Virus record (IMG/VR): IMGVR_UViG_3300046810_000161
Span: 1-26,323 of that record
Direction: 5' to 3' (one strand)
Length of the DNA: 26,323 nucleotides
Source: a virus
Shown one piece after another: positions 14,477 to 22,951 of this stretch. Position 1 is the first letter of the stretch. Each line of letters opens with the position of its first letter. Both the position numbers and the translations under genes were made by a program. A model generated the notes under the pieces. The model was not told the DNA's origin. It was given only the letters and a program-made list of their open reading frames with translations, and did not search any database.

Positions 14477-15226
14477 TCAGCTCCGTGCAATCAGGGAAAC
14501 AGCCGGGAAGCCACCGAACGGCAGCGGGTTACCCTCTCCGAAGCGCGGGATGCAACCTTTGCCCAGCGTGGCGTCACATTCATCCAGCTCCGGGTTGTCG
14601 GTGACGATGCCGTCCTTGGTCACGTATGGCCCGGTGTATCCGCAGTTCGGCCCACGGTAACCACCAGTGAGGCACCAGTGGCAAAGGGTCGTGGCCTGCC
14701 GGCCGATCGATTCGTTGCCCACGTCGCCCGGGCTGGCCAACTCCCAACTGACATTCTCCCCGTCCTCGTTCGTTTTCTGGTCGATGTACCAGACCTCGAT
14801 CGTCTCTTGGGTTGGATCTGCCGTCGGATTGCCGGCTGGGAAGTTGGCGGCATCGAGGTAGCTGCCGAGCGTGTGGCGCATCGTCAGCTTGAACTCGAGC
14901 AGATCTTCGAACGCCAGACAGAGCGCCGTGATGCGCCCGTTGACGTTACCAACAGAAAGCGTGGGCCGAACCGCCGTGCCATCCCCGTTCGCCTCTATGC
15001 CGTCGATCTGCATCGGCCAGGCGCTGTACTCATTGCCCTGCCAGTAAATCGCCTTCGCCGGCAGTTGGTCTGCATTGTCGCCGGCAGCGATAAGCTCGGC
15101 CGACGTGTGCGGAATCGCGTGCCCGTGGAAGCGCAGAACGTCCGCGCCGTAGTCCGTGCCGTCCAATTCAAAGAGCAGCACTTCGCTGCCAGGCTCAAGC
15201 ACCTGGATATCACTGATCAGCGGCAT
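14477..15226 (-). CDS. L: Minor tail protein L with probable Fe-S cluster
   Basis: This 249-residue protein matches the lambda gpL family. The C-terminal domain has Cys182, Cys185, Cys195, Cys217 and Cys225. Four of these (185, 195, 217, 225) are spaced like the conserved Cys that hold an iron-sulfur cluster in lambda gpL (established knowledge for that protein). It is part of the tail tip complex, between M and K, in the lambda order. The N-terminal domain (VLLFELDGTDYG...) is the beta-rich hub-like part. Confidence 0.92.
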   Translation of the reverse strand: MPLISDIQVLEPGSEVLLFELDGTDYGADVLRFHGHAIPHTSAELIAAGDNADQLPAKAIYWQGNEYSAWPMQIDGIEANGDGTAVRPTLSVGNVNGRITALCLAFEDLLEFKLTMRHTLGSYLDAANFPAGNPTADPTQETIEVWYIDQKTNEDGENVSWELASPGDVGNESIGRQATTLCHWCLTGGYRGPNCGYTGPYVTKDGIVTDNPELDECDATLGKGCIPRFGEGNPLPFGGFPAVSLIARS

Positions 15227-15235
15227 GGTTACCCC

Positions 15236-15574
15236 TTATGGTTGGAATGCCCGTTCGAACGTGGCGGTGAGTTTGAAGACCTCTCCGCCCATCGGTGTGG
15301 GAGCGGGATTTTTGCAGGTGAACAGTCCGAGTTCGCCGAGCGGCGTTGTCCAGAGAAACGCCTTTGCCCCGGCGTGCCTATCGAGGAACGCCATGATCTG
15401 CTGCACCTTGACCTTGTGGCCGACGCAGGTGATCGGGTAGGAGTCCTCCTTGTTGTTTGGTCCGTCGCCGACATTTTGGGCGTAGCCATTGCCGAACTTG
15501 GAGGAGCGCACCCGAAAGTTGATATCGGGTGTTTCCCCGCGCCCGGTTGGCCATGTGAATTTCTCGATGGCCAT
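15236..15574 (-). CDS. M: Minor tail protein M
   Basis: This 112-residue protein begins MAIEKFTWPTGRGETPDINF and contains the RSSKFGNGYAQNVGDGPN and FLDRHAGAKAFLWTTPLGE motifs of the lambda gpM/phage tail protein family. It is a distal tail component joining the tape measure end to the tip. The ATG at 15574 overlaps the tape measure stop by one base (TGATG); the frame extends upstream to 15622 but that would lie inside the tape measure gene. Confidence 0.9.
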   Translation of the reverse strand: MAIEKFTWPTGRGETPDINFRVRSSKFGNGYAQNVGDGPNNKEDSYPITCVGHKVKVQQIMAFLDRHAGAKAFLWTTPLGELGLFTCKNPAPTPMGGEVFKLTATFERAFQP

Positions 15575-18500
15575 CAGGCCCTCCCATTTGCCTTTCGGAA
15601 GCTGGTACCGCCCGGGTACCAAGAGTCGGCGACGGCTTTTTCGGCCACCGCCCGCATTTGCGACTGAAGGTTTTTCGACAGGGCCTGCTGGTCGATCTGC
15701 ATCCCTTCGGAGCTGCGATCCTGCGTCATCACTGTCACCGGCGCGTTGATGCTGATCGAAGTTCCGGAGCCGCCACCGGCAGCGATAACCCCCAGCTTTC
15801 CGCTGGAGGTCCGGGTCAGTGGCATGATCGCCTCCGGCCCCGCCTCACCCATGACGCCCGCCCGGCCTCCAGCCATCCCGAAAGCGGTTGGCGAACTGAC
15901 GATCTTGTTGGTGAAGGCGCCGCCGTTGGCGAACATTTGCACACCCGACGACCAGGCACCGCCGAGCGCCTGCGGGAAGTAGGTGCTGGAGTAACCTGCC
16001 GAGGACGCGCCGAGGTTCGAAGACGTTGCACCTGCAGATCCAGCCGCCAGCCCATTTCCGCCACCACCGCCAGTGAAGTAACTGGTGGCAGCACCGACGA
16101 GGCTGCTCAGCAACGCAGAACTGGCCTGACGGGTCGCGATCCGCGCCATATCCGCCAGAATCGACTTGGTGAAGTCAGCAAACGACAGCTTCCCGGTCAT
16201 GGCAAAGTTGACGACCGCGTCTTCCATCGAACTGAAGGCGTTGCCGAACAGGGTCTTCGTCTGGCCAGCAATATTGCTCGCCGAATCCAGGTAGTTGGCC
16301 CAGGCCGACGTTGCGCCTTTGGTCCAGTCACCCTGCGCCGCCTCCACGTCCGCGTAGTTCTGGCGGATTTGGTCGGTGGCAGCTTTGTTCGCATCGGCGA
16401 GGGCCTGCGACTTCCGAGCGAACTCCTCCTCCGACATGTTCCGCGACGGGTCAGATTTCTGATTTGCCAGTTCCAGCGACTGCTGAGCGAACCGATCCTG
16501 CTGGCTGTTCAGCTCACCGTTGAGCGCGTTCTGGCGATCGCCCTGCCCGACGCCTAGAACGGCTCGCTGCCCTGCCAACTCCAGCGCTCGCTGCTGTTGA
16601 GCCACCGCCTGAGCGTAGGTAGTGATCGCACGCTCTTGTCGGGCGAGACGGCCGGTCTCGTTCGTGGCCAGAACCTCAAGCTGGCTGTCCGCGTCCTTCT
16701 GCGCTTTGACCATGCCGGCGCGCGCATCGGCGATCTTCTGGTCAAGCTGGATGCTTTGGGCGGCAGAGGTGGTCTTTTTCGTCTTCGCGGCTTCTAGCGC
16801 GGATATCTCAGCCTCGTAGGCTGCGGTCACTTCGTCGCGCTCGTTGCCGATCAGCGCTTCGCGTTTCAGGGCATAGTCGGCTTGAGAAACGAGTCCGGCC
16901 TTCTGTGCGGCGTCCAGTTCCTTCTGGGCGTTTTTGTACTCTTCGCTGATGGCTGCGAGGTTGTTCTTAGCGTTGTTGAAACTGGTCAGATCAACCTGCG
17001 ACCCGGCCGCTTTCGAATCCTTGAACTGGTCGTTGATGTTCGCAATGTTCTTGTCGATCGCGGCCTGATTCAGGCGCGAGTCGTTGGGGGCGACCTTGCG
17101 AATGTCTTCGAGTTGGCGCTTGTATTCCTTGATCGCTTCGGTGCGCTTCTGCTCATTGGTCCAGGCAGACTTGGTCAGCGCGTCGATTTTTATCATCGCT
17201 TGCTGAGATTCAATCTCCGCCTTCGAACGATCACCCGCAGCCTTTGCGTTCGCCTCGACTATCGATTTCTGTCTCTTGAGTGCATCAATTTGCTGCTCAA
17301 TGAACTTTGTTGAATTACTTCCACTCCCGAGATCATCAGGGAATAACTTCACTAAGAGGCTCGACTTACGCTCATCGAGGATCTGCTGATAATTAGCGAT
17401 CTGTTCGTCAAAGGATTGAGTACGACCAACATCAAGTGTGGCATCAAGAGCTTCGTTAGCAGCTGATTTGACAGCTTTCCAGCCCTTCTCAATCAAACCA
17501 AGATTCTGAGTTATCTCGCCAGCGCGCGAGCTAACTGCATCCGCGTACTGCTCAGTCGCTAGTTTCACGGCGCCGACGTGATCGCCTTGCTCTTCGAGCG
17601 CCGCGATCTGCGAGTAAACCGACGCGGTCAGGTAGTGGTATTGCTCATTCAGCGCGGCAGACGCCTTGACCGGGTCGTCGGCGAGCTTGGCGAACTCCGC
17701 CACTGTCTCGCTTACGGCCTTGCCAGTTGCCTCCTGCATCGACACGGCAGCTTGGGTGATTCCGGTGAAGCTCTCGCCAGCAATCTTCCCGTTACCCGCC
17801 AGCAGCGCCAGAACCTCAGCAGCTTGTCCGGTCGTGCCAACGGTTGCGCCGACTTGGCGGGCCATGTCGCCCAATTGCCCGGCGCTCACGCCGGCGTAAT
17901 TGCCGGTCAGGATCAGTGATTTGTTGTAGCGATCCTGCTCCTCGCTGCCCTTGTAGAAAGCGTATGCCAGCCCACCCACTGCGGCGGTGGCCAGCGCAAG
18001 AGGGCCAAGAATGGCGAGCAGTCCCGCCGCACCCTCACCCGCACCAGCGCCAAGTTGTGCGACTGCGCGAACGCCGCTACCCCAGTCGCCTGACGACAGC
18101 GCATTTCCCAGCTGAACGACGTTTTCCTGTGCTTGGCGGGTGCCGAGGCGCAGCTTGTCGAAGCCGGTGGTAGTTTTGTTTAGCTTGTCGTAGTCCTTAT
18201 CGATCTTGCTCAGGGCGGTGTTGTACTCGTCCTGGCTGATGCGGCCGGCATCCAGATGTTTGCCCAGTTGTTCGACCTGAGTATCCAGCTTCGCCAGCGC
18301 GGCGCGGGCCGGGTCAATGGCGCCCAACAGGCTGTTCAGTGCCTTCTGCTCATCCATGGTCGACTTGGCCAGCGCTACCTGCTGCTTGTCGAGCTGCGCC
18401 GAGATCTTCGCGGCCTCAGCCTCGCCATAGGCGCCTGTTTTGGTCAGCTTCGCCAGCGCATCACGTTGTTTGGCAAGGTCCTGCGTGGTCTTGGCGCTGG

Positions 18501-18654
18501 TGGAAAGCGACTTCTCCAGCGCCTGCATTTCATTCATCAGCGAAACGGCGGACTGCTCGGCGCGGCCGCCGGCCTTCGCCATCTCATCCAGGCTCGTTTT
18601 GGCCTCGATCGCATCGGCCGAGTCGATCTTGACGCCGAGTTCTGCAATGTTCAT
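15574..18654 (-). CDS. H: Tail length tape measure protein, 1026 aa
   Basis: This is the longest tail gene after J and lies directly after the G/GT chaperone genes, as the tape measure does in lambda. It has a coiled-coil N-terminus (residues 15-180), a hydrophobic stretch at about 201-233 (GLLAILGPLALATAAVGGLA), and Ala/Gln/Lys-rich helices from 440 to 800. A TMP C-terminal domain follows, with a Gly-rich segment and QMFANGGAFTNKIVSSPTAF. It sets tail length and leads DNA ejection. Codons for residues about 365-458 are visibly more AT-rich than flanking parts, suggesting a recombined insert. Confidence 0.95.
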   Translation of the reverse strand: MNIAELGVKIDSADAIEAKTSLDEMAKAGGRAEQSAVSLMNEMQALEKSLSTSAKTTQDLAKQRDALAKLTKTGAYGEAEAAKISAQLDKQQVALAKSTMDEQKALNSLLGAIDPARAALAKLDTQVEQLGKHLDAGRISQDEYNTALSKIDKDYDKLNKTTTGFDKLRLGTRQAQENVVQLGNALSSGDWGSGVRAVAQLGAGAGEGAAGLLAILGPLALATAAVGGLAYAFYKGSEEQDRYNKSLILTGNYAGVSAGQLGDMARQVGATVGTTGQAAEVLALLAGNGKIAGESFTGITQAAVSMQEATGKAVSETVAEFAKLADDPVKASAALNEQYHYLTASVYSQIAALEEQGDHVGAVKLATEQYADAVSSRAGEITQNLGLIEKGWKAVKSAANEALDATLDVGRTQSFDEQIANYQQILDERKSSLLVKLFPDDLGSGSNSTKFIEQQIDALKRQKSIVEANAKAAGDRSKAEIESQQAMIKIDALTKSAWTNEQKRTEAIKEYKRQLEDIRKVAPNDSRLNQAAIDKNIANINDQFKDSKAAGSQVDLTSFNNAKNNLAAISEEYKNAQKELDAAQKAGLVSQADYALKREALIGNERDEVTAAYEAEISALEAAKTKKTTSAAQSIQLDQKIADARAGMVKAQKDADSQLEVLATNETGRLARQERAITTYAQAVAQQQRALELAGQRAVLGVGQGDRQNALNGELNSQQDRFAQQSLELANQKSDPSRNMSEEEFARKSQALADANKAATDQIRQNYADVEAAQGDWTKGATSAWANYLDSASNIAGQTKTLFGNAFSSMEDAVVNFAMTGKLSFADFTKSILADMARIATRQASSALLSSLVGAATSYFTGGGGGNGLAAGSAGATSSNLGASSAGYSSTYFPQALGGAWSSGVQMFANGGAFTNKIVSSPTAFGMAGGRAGVMGEAGPEAIMPLTRTSSGKLGVIAAGGGSGTSISINAPVTVMTQDRSSEGMQIDQQALSKNLQSQMRAVAEKAVADSWYPGGTSFRKANGRA

Positions 18655-18681
18655 CGACTCACCTTGAATAAGTGCCCGTGA

Positions 18682-19385
18682 TTACGGGCTGTTTTCCCTT
18701 TCCTCCGCCATGACGCGCAGGGCTTCGCCTTCCAGCACCTGCAGGTCAGGAAAGATTTCAGCGAGTTTCTTTTTCTTGATTGCGAGGAAACCGGCGACGT
18801 CGCGAATGCAGTTGTAATCGAGACCGATCGGGCCACCGGTGCCGACCCGCCACTGCGTGGACATTCGGTTGAACAGGAGGAAGGCCGGCCAGTTGCATGG
18901 CCAGACCTCTACATCGTCACCCGACAAATCGGCAGCCGTCAGCCCGAGGATTGCCAACTGCTCAGCAGATGGCCCGCTTTCGTACAACGCTGCGGCTGCT
19001 GCCCTCAGTTTCCCAGCCGGGCCTGATTGAACGCACTCTGATAGGCATTCACTACCGCTTCGGCGGTTCCCTGACACGACTTCACAAGGGCAAGGATGCT
19101 CTTGTCGTCGAACTTGTCATCGAAGCCCCAGCCCGCCACCAGGTCCTTGACCTGCTGCACCTGATATTCGGTTTCGGCAGCAACGACATCTGACAATGTG
19201 GTGCCGTCCCCGAACGCCTCACGCATTTCCTTCGCCTTGAGGTTCCATTCGTCGAACAGCGCGGCGAGCGCCGGGCGATCGCGATACTTGAAGGTGAACT
19301 CGATTGCCTCGGGCTCACACCCAACGATTGGAATGTGCACGATGGCTTTGAACGTAGGGTTCTGAGCGATCCTGATCTTTGCCAT
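18682..19385 (-). CDS. GT: Tail assembly chaperone fusion GT, made by -1 frameshift
   Basis: Ribosomes that slip at GGGAAAC (minus strand, 19014-19008) bypass the G stop and continue in the -1 frame to 18682, giving about 234 residues (126 from G plus 108). The T part contains TQWRVGTGGPIGLDYNCI, a DUF1799-like signature of lambda-type T proteins. In lambda, G and GT coat the tape measure before tail tube polymerisation, in a set ratio fixed by frameshift rate. Alone, the T frame has no good start site, which supports expression only as a fusion. Confidence 0.9.
19005..19385 (-). CDS. G: Tail assembly chaperone G
   Basis: This 126-residue protein (MAKIRIAQNPTFKAIVHIPI...) lies between the tail tube and tape measure genes. 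Its pattern (an N-terminal beta part, TFKYRDRPALAALFDEW, then helices with a WGFDDKFDD segment) fits tail assembly chaperones. It terminates with TGA directly after the slippery heptamer GGGAAAC, so most ribosomes stop here and a fraction make GT. It is not expected in the virion. Confidence 0.9.
   Translation of the reverse strand: MAKIRIAQNPTFKAIVHIPIVGCEPEAIEFTFKYRDRPALAALFDEWNLKAKEMREAFGDGTTLSDVVAAETEYQVQQVKDLVAGWGFDDKFDDKSILALVKSCQGTAEAVVNAYQSAFNQARLGN
19008..19014 (-). promoter_or_regulatory. -1 ribosomal frameshift site GGGAAAC
   Basis: The heptamer G GGA AAC sits in the X XXY YYZ arrangement relative to the G frame and is followed at once by the G stop TGA. The -1 frame runs without a stop into the T domain. 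Lambda uses the near-identical GGGAAAG at the same place. Confidence 0.93.
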
Positions 19386-19394
19386 GAGAAGTCC

Positions 19395-20054
19395 TCATGC
19401 GCCGGCCAGGTAACGGAGCGAACGAGCAGAAAGCCCGATGCTGATGGTGCGCGTCATGACGTTGTTGCGCTCCATCGTTGGATCGGGAGTGATGCTCACA
19501 TAACCCGGATAGAGGATCTGATCGCCATTGCGCAACTTCATGCGCACGACGGCCAGCTCTTTGGTGTCATCGAAGCCTTCGACAGTCTCGACGTATTGAG
19601 CGGTCGGCTGATCCTCCACCACGATGGTGATCGTGGTCGGGTTGCGGTTGGTTGGAAATTGCTTGTCGTCGTCATCTTCCAGGTAGCCGACAGTTTGGTA
19701 TTGCTGTTCGCCGCCGGAGGAAGTGAAAGAAGTGACTTTCGAGATTTGCGTCCATCCGGACACAGGAATCACTGAGCCAGAACCAGCACCGGCAGTGAAT
19801 TTGTCGGTGTTGGTGGTATTGAGACCAGCCAAGGCAAAAGCATCGGCGGTGACGCCGGACGCCTTTACTGCGCGGTCATTGATCAGCGCCCAGCCGGAGT
19901 TGATCAGCAAAACGTCGCCGTTTTCAATGTCGTGCCCTACTGAGGCAGCGACCGGCGGTTTCGCATTGGTCAATGCAGTGAAAGCGACGGCGGATCCCAT
20001 AACGCTGGCGATCTCCAGCACAGCGCCGTTCGGCAGCGGGAAGCGTGCGGCCAT
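19395..20054 (-). CDS. V: Major tail tube protein (V-like)
   Basis: This 219-residue protein has the phage tail tube pattern: SGWALINDRAVKASGVTADA, GWTQISKVTSFTSSGGEQQY, and a C-terminal beta-rich part with MERNNVMTRTISIGLSARSL. It polymerises in rings around the tape measure to form the non-contractile tail. GAGGAAA lies upstream of the ATG. It sits between the tail terminator-like gene and the G chaperone, as expected. It appears to lack an obvious C-terminal Ig-like domain of the kind present in lambda gpV. Confidence 0.9.
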   Translation of the reverse strand: MAARFPLPNGAVLEIASVMGSAVAFTALTNAKPPVAASVGHDIENGDVLLINSGWALINDRAVKASGVTADAFALAGLNTTNTDKFTAGAGSGSVIPVSGWTQISKVTSFTSSGGEQQYQTVGYLEDDDDKQFPTNRNPTTITIVVEDQPTAQYVETVEGFDDTKELAVVRMKLRNGDQILYPGYVSITPDPTMERNNVMTRTISIGLSARSLRYLAGA

Positions 20055-20093
20055 GGTGTGTTTCCTCTTGAATGCCCGCCTGACGGCGGTAGG

Positions 20094-20522
20094 TTATGCC
20101 CCAGCGGGCGGTAGGTCTGCGACACCTGCGTAGGTGAAGCTGGCCGGGACCGTGTAGGTCGCCGACTCTGTGATTGTTGGCCCTTGATCTACTGGTTCCG
20201 TGATGAGGCCATCGAACCCGTTGCGGGCCAGTGGCGTGTCTACGCGAAAGAGTCGGGTCAGCTCTTCAACAAGCGTCTCTGCGGTGGCCATGGCCTGGGC
20301 AGATGGACAAACGATGCTGATCTGATAAACACCGGCGTATTCGTAGGCGTCCCCGCCGAGATAACGGCAGGCGGTGCTGGCTGGAAGCTGAAAGGCCCGC
20401 AGATAGGTTTCAGATGGATTTGGAGTAAATGGCTGATTCGAGTAGGCCACTCGTATTGGGCGCGCAGCCGACCATGCGGCCAGCTTCGTTTCGATGGCCT
20501 GACGGGCGCGTGCGTGACTCAT
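20094..20522 (-). CDS. Tail terminator-like protein (U-like), 142 aa
   Basis: Sequence and position (directly before the tail tube gene) fit the minor tail protein U or DUF4128 group. Visible features are an N-terminal helix (ARQAIETKLAAWSAA), a strand with IRVAYSNQPFTPN, and YLGGDAYEYAGVYQISIVCP followed by a helix (AMATAETLVEELTRLF). Such proteins cap the tail tube and join it to the head. The start overlaps the previous gene's stop by 4 bases. The family assignment rests on pattern and order. Confidence 0.75.
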   Translation of the reverse strand: MSHARARQAIETKLAAWSAARPIRVAYSNQPFTPNPSETYLRAFQLPASTACRYLGGDAYEYAGVYQISIVCPSAQAMATAETLVEELTRLFRVDTPLARNGFDGLITEPVDQGPTITESATYTVPASFTYAGVADLPPAGA

Positions 20523-21115
20523 ACCTGATTGTTCCTGATGGCCTCCTGCACGATCTGCTGGAAGCGAGCCACGGTTACCCGAACCATGCCGCCGGGGGCC
20601 TGAGTGGAATGGCCGAACTCCAGAGGAATCGCATAGGGCAAGTTGTTGATGATGTAAGCCATCTGGCCGGCAGTGAAATCGCTCATCGCGGCAACCAGCG
20701 CGGCGGTAGTCTCGGCGCCGCTCGGGTCAACCTCGTCGAAGGTGACGCTTTCGACCACACCGAGCGAGATGTGCCAGTTCGCGCGGAACCGGCCGCCGAC
20801 GTAGCCTTCGGGCGCCTTGATGTCCATACCGTCGTTGAGCTTGCGGCCTTTCTTGAGCCTGCCGCCCTTGGTGAGGTTGGCTGGATCGCTGCGCAGCGCG
20901 CTGTTGTGATCGTCGACGGCCTTGTTGTACTGGGTTGCTACAGAGTTCTGCGCCCAGATATCCGGGTTACCCACTGGAGACATGCGGATCAGGCTGCTGC
21001 CGACCTCGATGATGATCTCGCGCACACTCGCGTCGATGGCTTCGCTGGTCTGGGCCGCAAACTCGGCGAGACTCAGCGCGAAGCTGCCGGATTGGCCGGC
21101 GCCCACCCGGCTCAT
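20519..21115 (-). CDS. Neck / tail completion protein (HK97 gp10-like), 198 aa
   Basis: The segment SFALSLAEFAAQTSEAIDAS, then SSLIRMSPVGNPDIW, GGRFRANWHISLGV and the C-terminal NLPYAIPLEFGHSTQAPGGM form the characteristic pattern of HK97 gp10-type neck proteins. Residues 80-103 hold a basic Lys/Arg/Gly-rich insert (TKGGRLKKGRKLNDG). It overlaps the 122-residue gene by 4 bases. It is expected at the head-tail junction. Confidence 0.82.
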   Translation of the reverse strand: MSRVGAGQSGSFALSLAEFAAQTSEAIDASVREIIIEVGSSLIRMSPVGNPDIWAQNSVATQYNKAVDDHNSALRSDPANLTKGGRLKKGRKLNDGMDIKAPEGYVGGRFRANWHISLGVVESVTFDEVDPSGAETTAALVAAMSDFTAGQMAYIINNLPYAIPLEFGHSTQAPGGMVRVTVARFQQIVQEAIRNNQV

Positions 21116-21480
21116 GACCTCACCTGCAATTCGTAGAGAATCGGCGTGCCGGCCGGGTTGGTTTCTTTCAAGGGAGGGACGATTGACCAGGTACGACCTT
21201 GAACAACGACCTTGCTCAGTAACTCAGGCACCCACTCCAGTCCCTGCGCGGCGATCTTGAGCTTCTTGTCGCCCTGCTTGATGAGGCTGTTGTTCTGGAA
21301 TTCCTGCCCGGTGAAGTCGAGCAGGATCCCTTGAGCAATTTGCTCGATGGTGATGCCCGGTGACTCGCCTCCGGTCTCCGGGTCGTATTCTCCCGGCTGT
21401 GTCTTGCTAATGGTTACGGGCTGGCCGAACTCTGTGATCATCTCCAGAGCCATCACGGCCATTTCGTCGTAGAAGGCCAT
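21112..21480 (-). CDS. Head closure-like protein, 122 aa
   Basis: The protein (MAFYDEMAVMALEMITEFGQ...) is beta-rich, with WVPELLSKVVVQGRTWSIVP and PAGTPILYELQVRS at the C-terminus, a pattern common to head-tail joining proteins that follow the adaptor gene. It overlaps the neck gene by 4 bases. The assignment comes mainly from gene order and fold pattern. Confidence 0.7.
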   Translation of the reverse strand: MAFYDEMAVMALEMITEFGQPVTISKTQPGEYDPETGGESPGITIEQIAQGILLDFTGQEFQNNSLIKQGDKKLKIAAQGLEWVPELLSKVVVQGRTWSIVPPLKETNPAGTPILYELQVRS

Positions 21481-21516
21481 GTCGGCTCCAGATGCAGAAA
21501 CCTTATTGGTTTGTCT

Positions 21517-21720
21517 TTAAGTTTGAGATGGAAGACCTGCGAATATCTTCCTGCGCTCTTCAAGCAACATCGTCGCGTACTCGGCAGCCAGCGCAACCAT
21601 TTCATGCCTCGCAGCGCCCGGCATGACAACCGCTCCCAAGGCTGCACTCGCGTACATATCCCAAGCGTCTTTCTCATCCTGTTGTTTTTGCTTTGCGTAA
21701 ATCTGATGTTCGCCAGTCAT
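21517..21720 (-). CDS. Small phage protein, 67 aa
   Basis: The frame starts MTGEHQIYAKQKQQDEKDAW and ends IFAGLPSQT. AAGGAG lies 7 bases before the ATG at 21720 (a second ATG at 21723 is too close to it). The product is a helical, charged protein with an Ala-rich middle. It fills the gap between the head-tail adaptor-like gene and the head closure-like gene on the same strand. Function unknown; a structural or assembly role is likely only from position. Confidence 0.65.
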   Translation of the reverse strand: MTGEHQIYAKQKQQDEKDAWDMYASAALGAVVMPGAARHEMVALAAEYATMLLEERRKIFAGLPSQT

Positions 21721-21760
21721 CATCAGGCTCCTTGTCGTTGGAGCAACAATCCTAGCCTCA

Positions 21761-22264
21761 CTACGCTCTGACGGCAAAAAGCCCCCGCCGGTGTAAGTAG
21801 TCAGCAAACTGCGTGGCACTGGGTCGGTGAGGCGCCGCTGGCAACAGTCGGCCGCTGGTGTTTGGGATCGTCGCGTATTCGCGATCAACTGCGCCTTCAA
21901 CTCGCTCCCGAGTAATTGCGCCTTTGCGCTTCTCGATCGGATCAACGTCGTCGGTGTGGATCTCGGCAGCCAGCGCCATCTGGCCGTACTGAATTCTCGC
22001 CGGCAGGTAGTTGTCAGGCTTGATCTCGTAGTCCAACTCAACGCCTCGGCGCGGCCAGGACAGCGCTTGCTCGCTGTTGGACTTTCGCCCTTTCCACCTC
22101 ATGCCGTCCATTGCCAGCGCGGCACGACGCAGAAGCGCTTCCTGTGCTGGCACCTCCGCCGGGATGGTCATGCCGAACTTCACCGCGTACATGGCCAGAT
22201 CCTCGGCGGATGCGTAGCTTTCGGCGTCAGGCTTGCCGGTACCGTCCTCAATGATGAGAGTCAT
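21761..22264 (-). CDS. DnaT-like / head-tail adaptor protein, 167 aa
   Basis: This protein (MTLIIEDGTGKPDAESYASA...) matches a phage group often named DnaT-like single-stranded DNA binding protein. Key segments are AESYASAEDLAMYAVKFG, LLRRAALAMDGMRWKGRKSN, LSWPRRGV and a basic C-terminus. In head modules this position and helical fold are usually the head-tail adaptor, so the DnaT name probably reflects remote fold similarity and not replication. No strong ribosome site is visible; the start is the first ATG. Confidence 0.75.
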   Translation of the reverse strand: MTLIIEDGTGKPDAESYASAEDLAMYAVKFGMTIPAEVPAQEALLRRAALAMDGMRWKGRKSNSEQALSWPRRGVELDYEIKPDNYLPARIQYGQMALAAEIHTDDVDPIEKRKGAITRERVEGAVDREYATIPNTSGRLLPAAPHRPSATQFADYLHRRGLFAVRA

Positions 22265-22321
22265 GAATCAGCTCGCTGTGGGGTTCTGGATCGGATGCCC
22301 AGTTACTGGGCACCCGGATTG

Positions 22322-22906
22322 TTACGCCTGCTGCAGGTCAGCAACTGCCTTTTCCAGCGATTCTACCGAAGCATTTGCCCGATACGTCACGTTGGCGGCG
22401 TCGAGTTGCGCTTTGAGGTTCGCGATCTTCTCGGCATTGTCGACCGGCTCCGCTGCCGCCTTGAGGCGTTCGACTTCTGCGCGGAGAGATTCAACTTCGA
22501 CCGCCAAGTTGTCACGTTCACCCGTAAGGGTTTCGAAACCCTCATGAATGGCTTTCAACGCACCGAACAAGCGGATCGGCAGTTCGCCGGCGCCAGGGTG
22601 TTCCAGTTTGGTCAGACCTTCGGCAGCCTCGATCAGCAACACGATACCGTCACGCTCAGCACGGAGCATGTCGTTGTCCTGGCTGGCGATGGTGTCGGCA
22701 CGATCCGAATTAACTGACTCGCGGTTCAAAGGCTTCAACACCGAGACGTCGACGCCTTGCGCCTCATAAGCGTCGACCACCTTCGGCCAGTCACCAATCA
22801 CAACTGCATGAGTTACACCCGCCTCAGGCTGATCAAAGTGCGCGGGATTGCGGTACCGCTTCTCCGGATCGAAGTCCGAATTCTGAGTGGAATAAACCAG
22901 TTCCAT
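22322..22906 (-). CDS. Head-module protein with coiled coil and HeH/LEM-like C-terminus, 194 aa
   Basis: The ATG at 22906 is preceded by GGAGAT at 6 bases. Residues 1-60 are globular. About 110-165 form a Leu/Glu/Arg-rich coiled coil (ETLTGERDNLAVEVESLRAE). The last 35 residues (IANLKAQLDAANVTYRANAS, then VESLEKAVADLQQA) fit a HeH/LEM motif, a small two-helix DNA-binding-like module found in phage head proteins. It follows the capsid gene. It may be a head accessory protein; the exact role is unknown. Confidence 0.7.
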   Translation of the reverse strand: MELVYSTQNSDFDPEKRYRNPAHFDQPEAGVTHAVVIGDWPKVVDAYEAQGVDVSVLKPLNRESVNSDRADTIASQDNDMLRAERDGIVLLIEAAEGLTKLEHPGAGELPIRLFGALKAIHEGFETLTGERDNLAVEVESLRAEVERLKAAAEPVDNAEKIANLKAQLDAANVTYRANASVESLEKAVADLQQA

Positions 22907-22951
22907 AAATATCTCCGTAGCGGCCATCGCTGGCCACTGTCTGGGCCGGTA

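Noticed and set aside
14357-15667. 436-codon plus-strand frame opposite L and M
   Set aside because: It is antisense to well-supported tail genes; long antisense frames are expected in GC-rich DNA, and the product has no recognisable fold.
18682-19077. T as an independent gene with its own start at 19077
   Set aside because: The upstream part of this frame lies inside G and lacks a ribosome site; the GGGAAAC site explains expression as the GT fusion.
21827-22717. 296-codon plus-strand frame opposite the adaptor and HeH/LEM genes
   Set aside because: It crosses two real minus-strand genes and their spacer and has no ribosome site; chance open frame.
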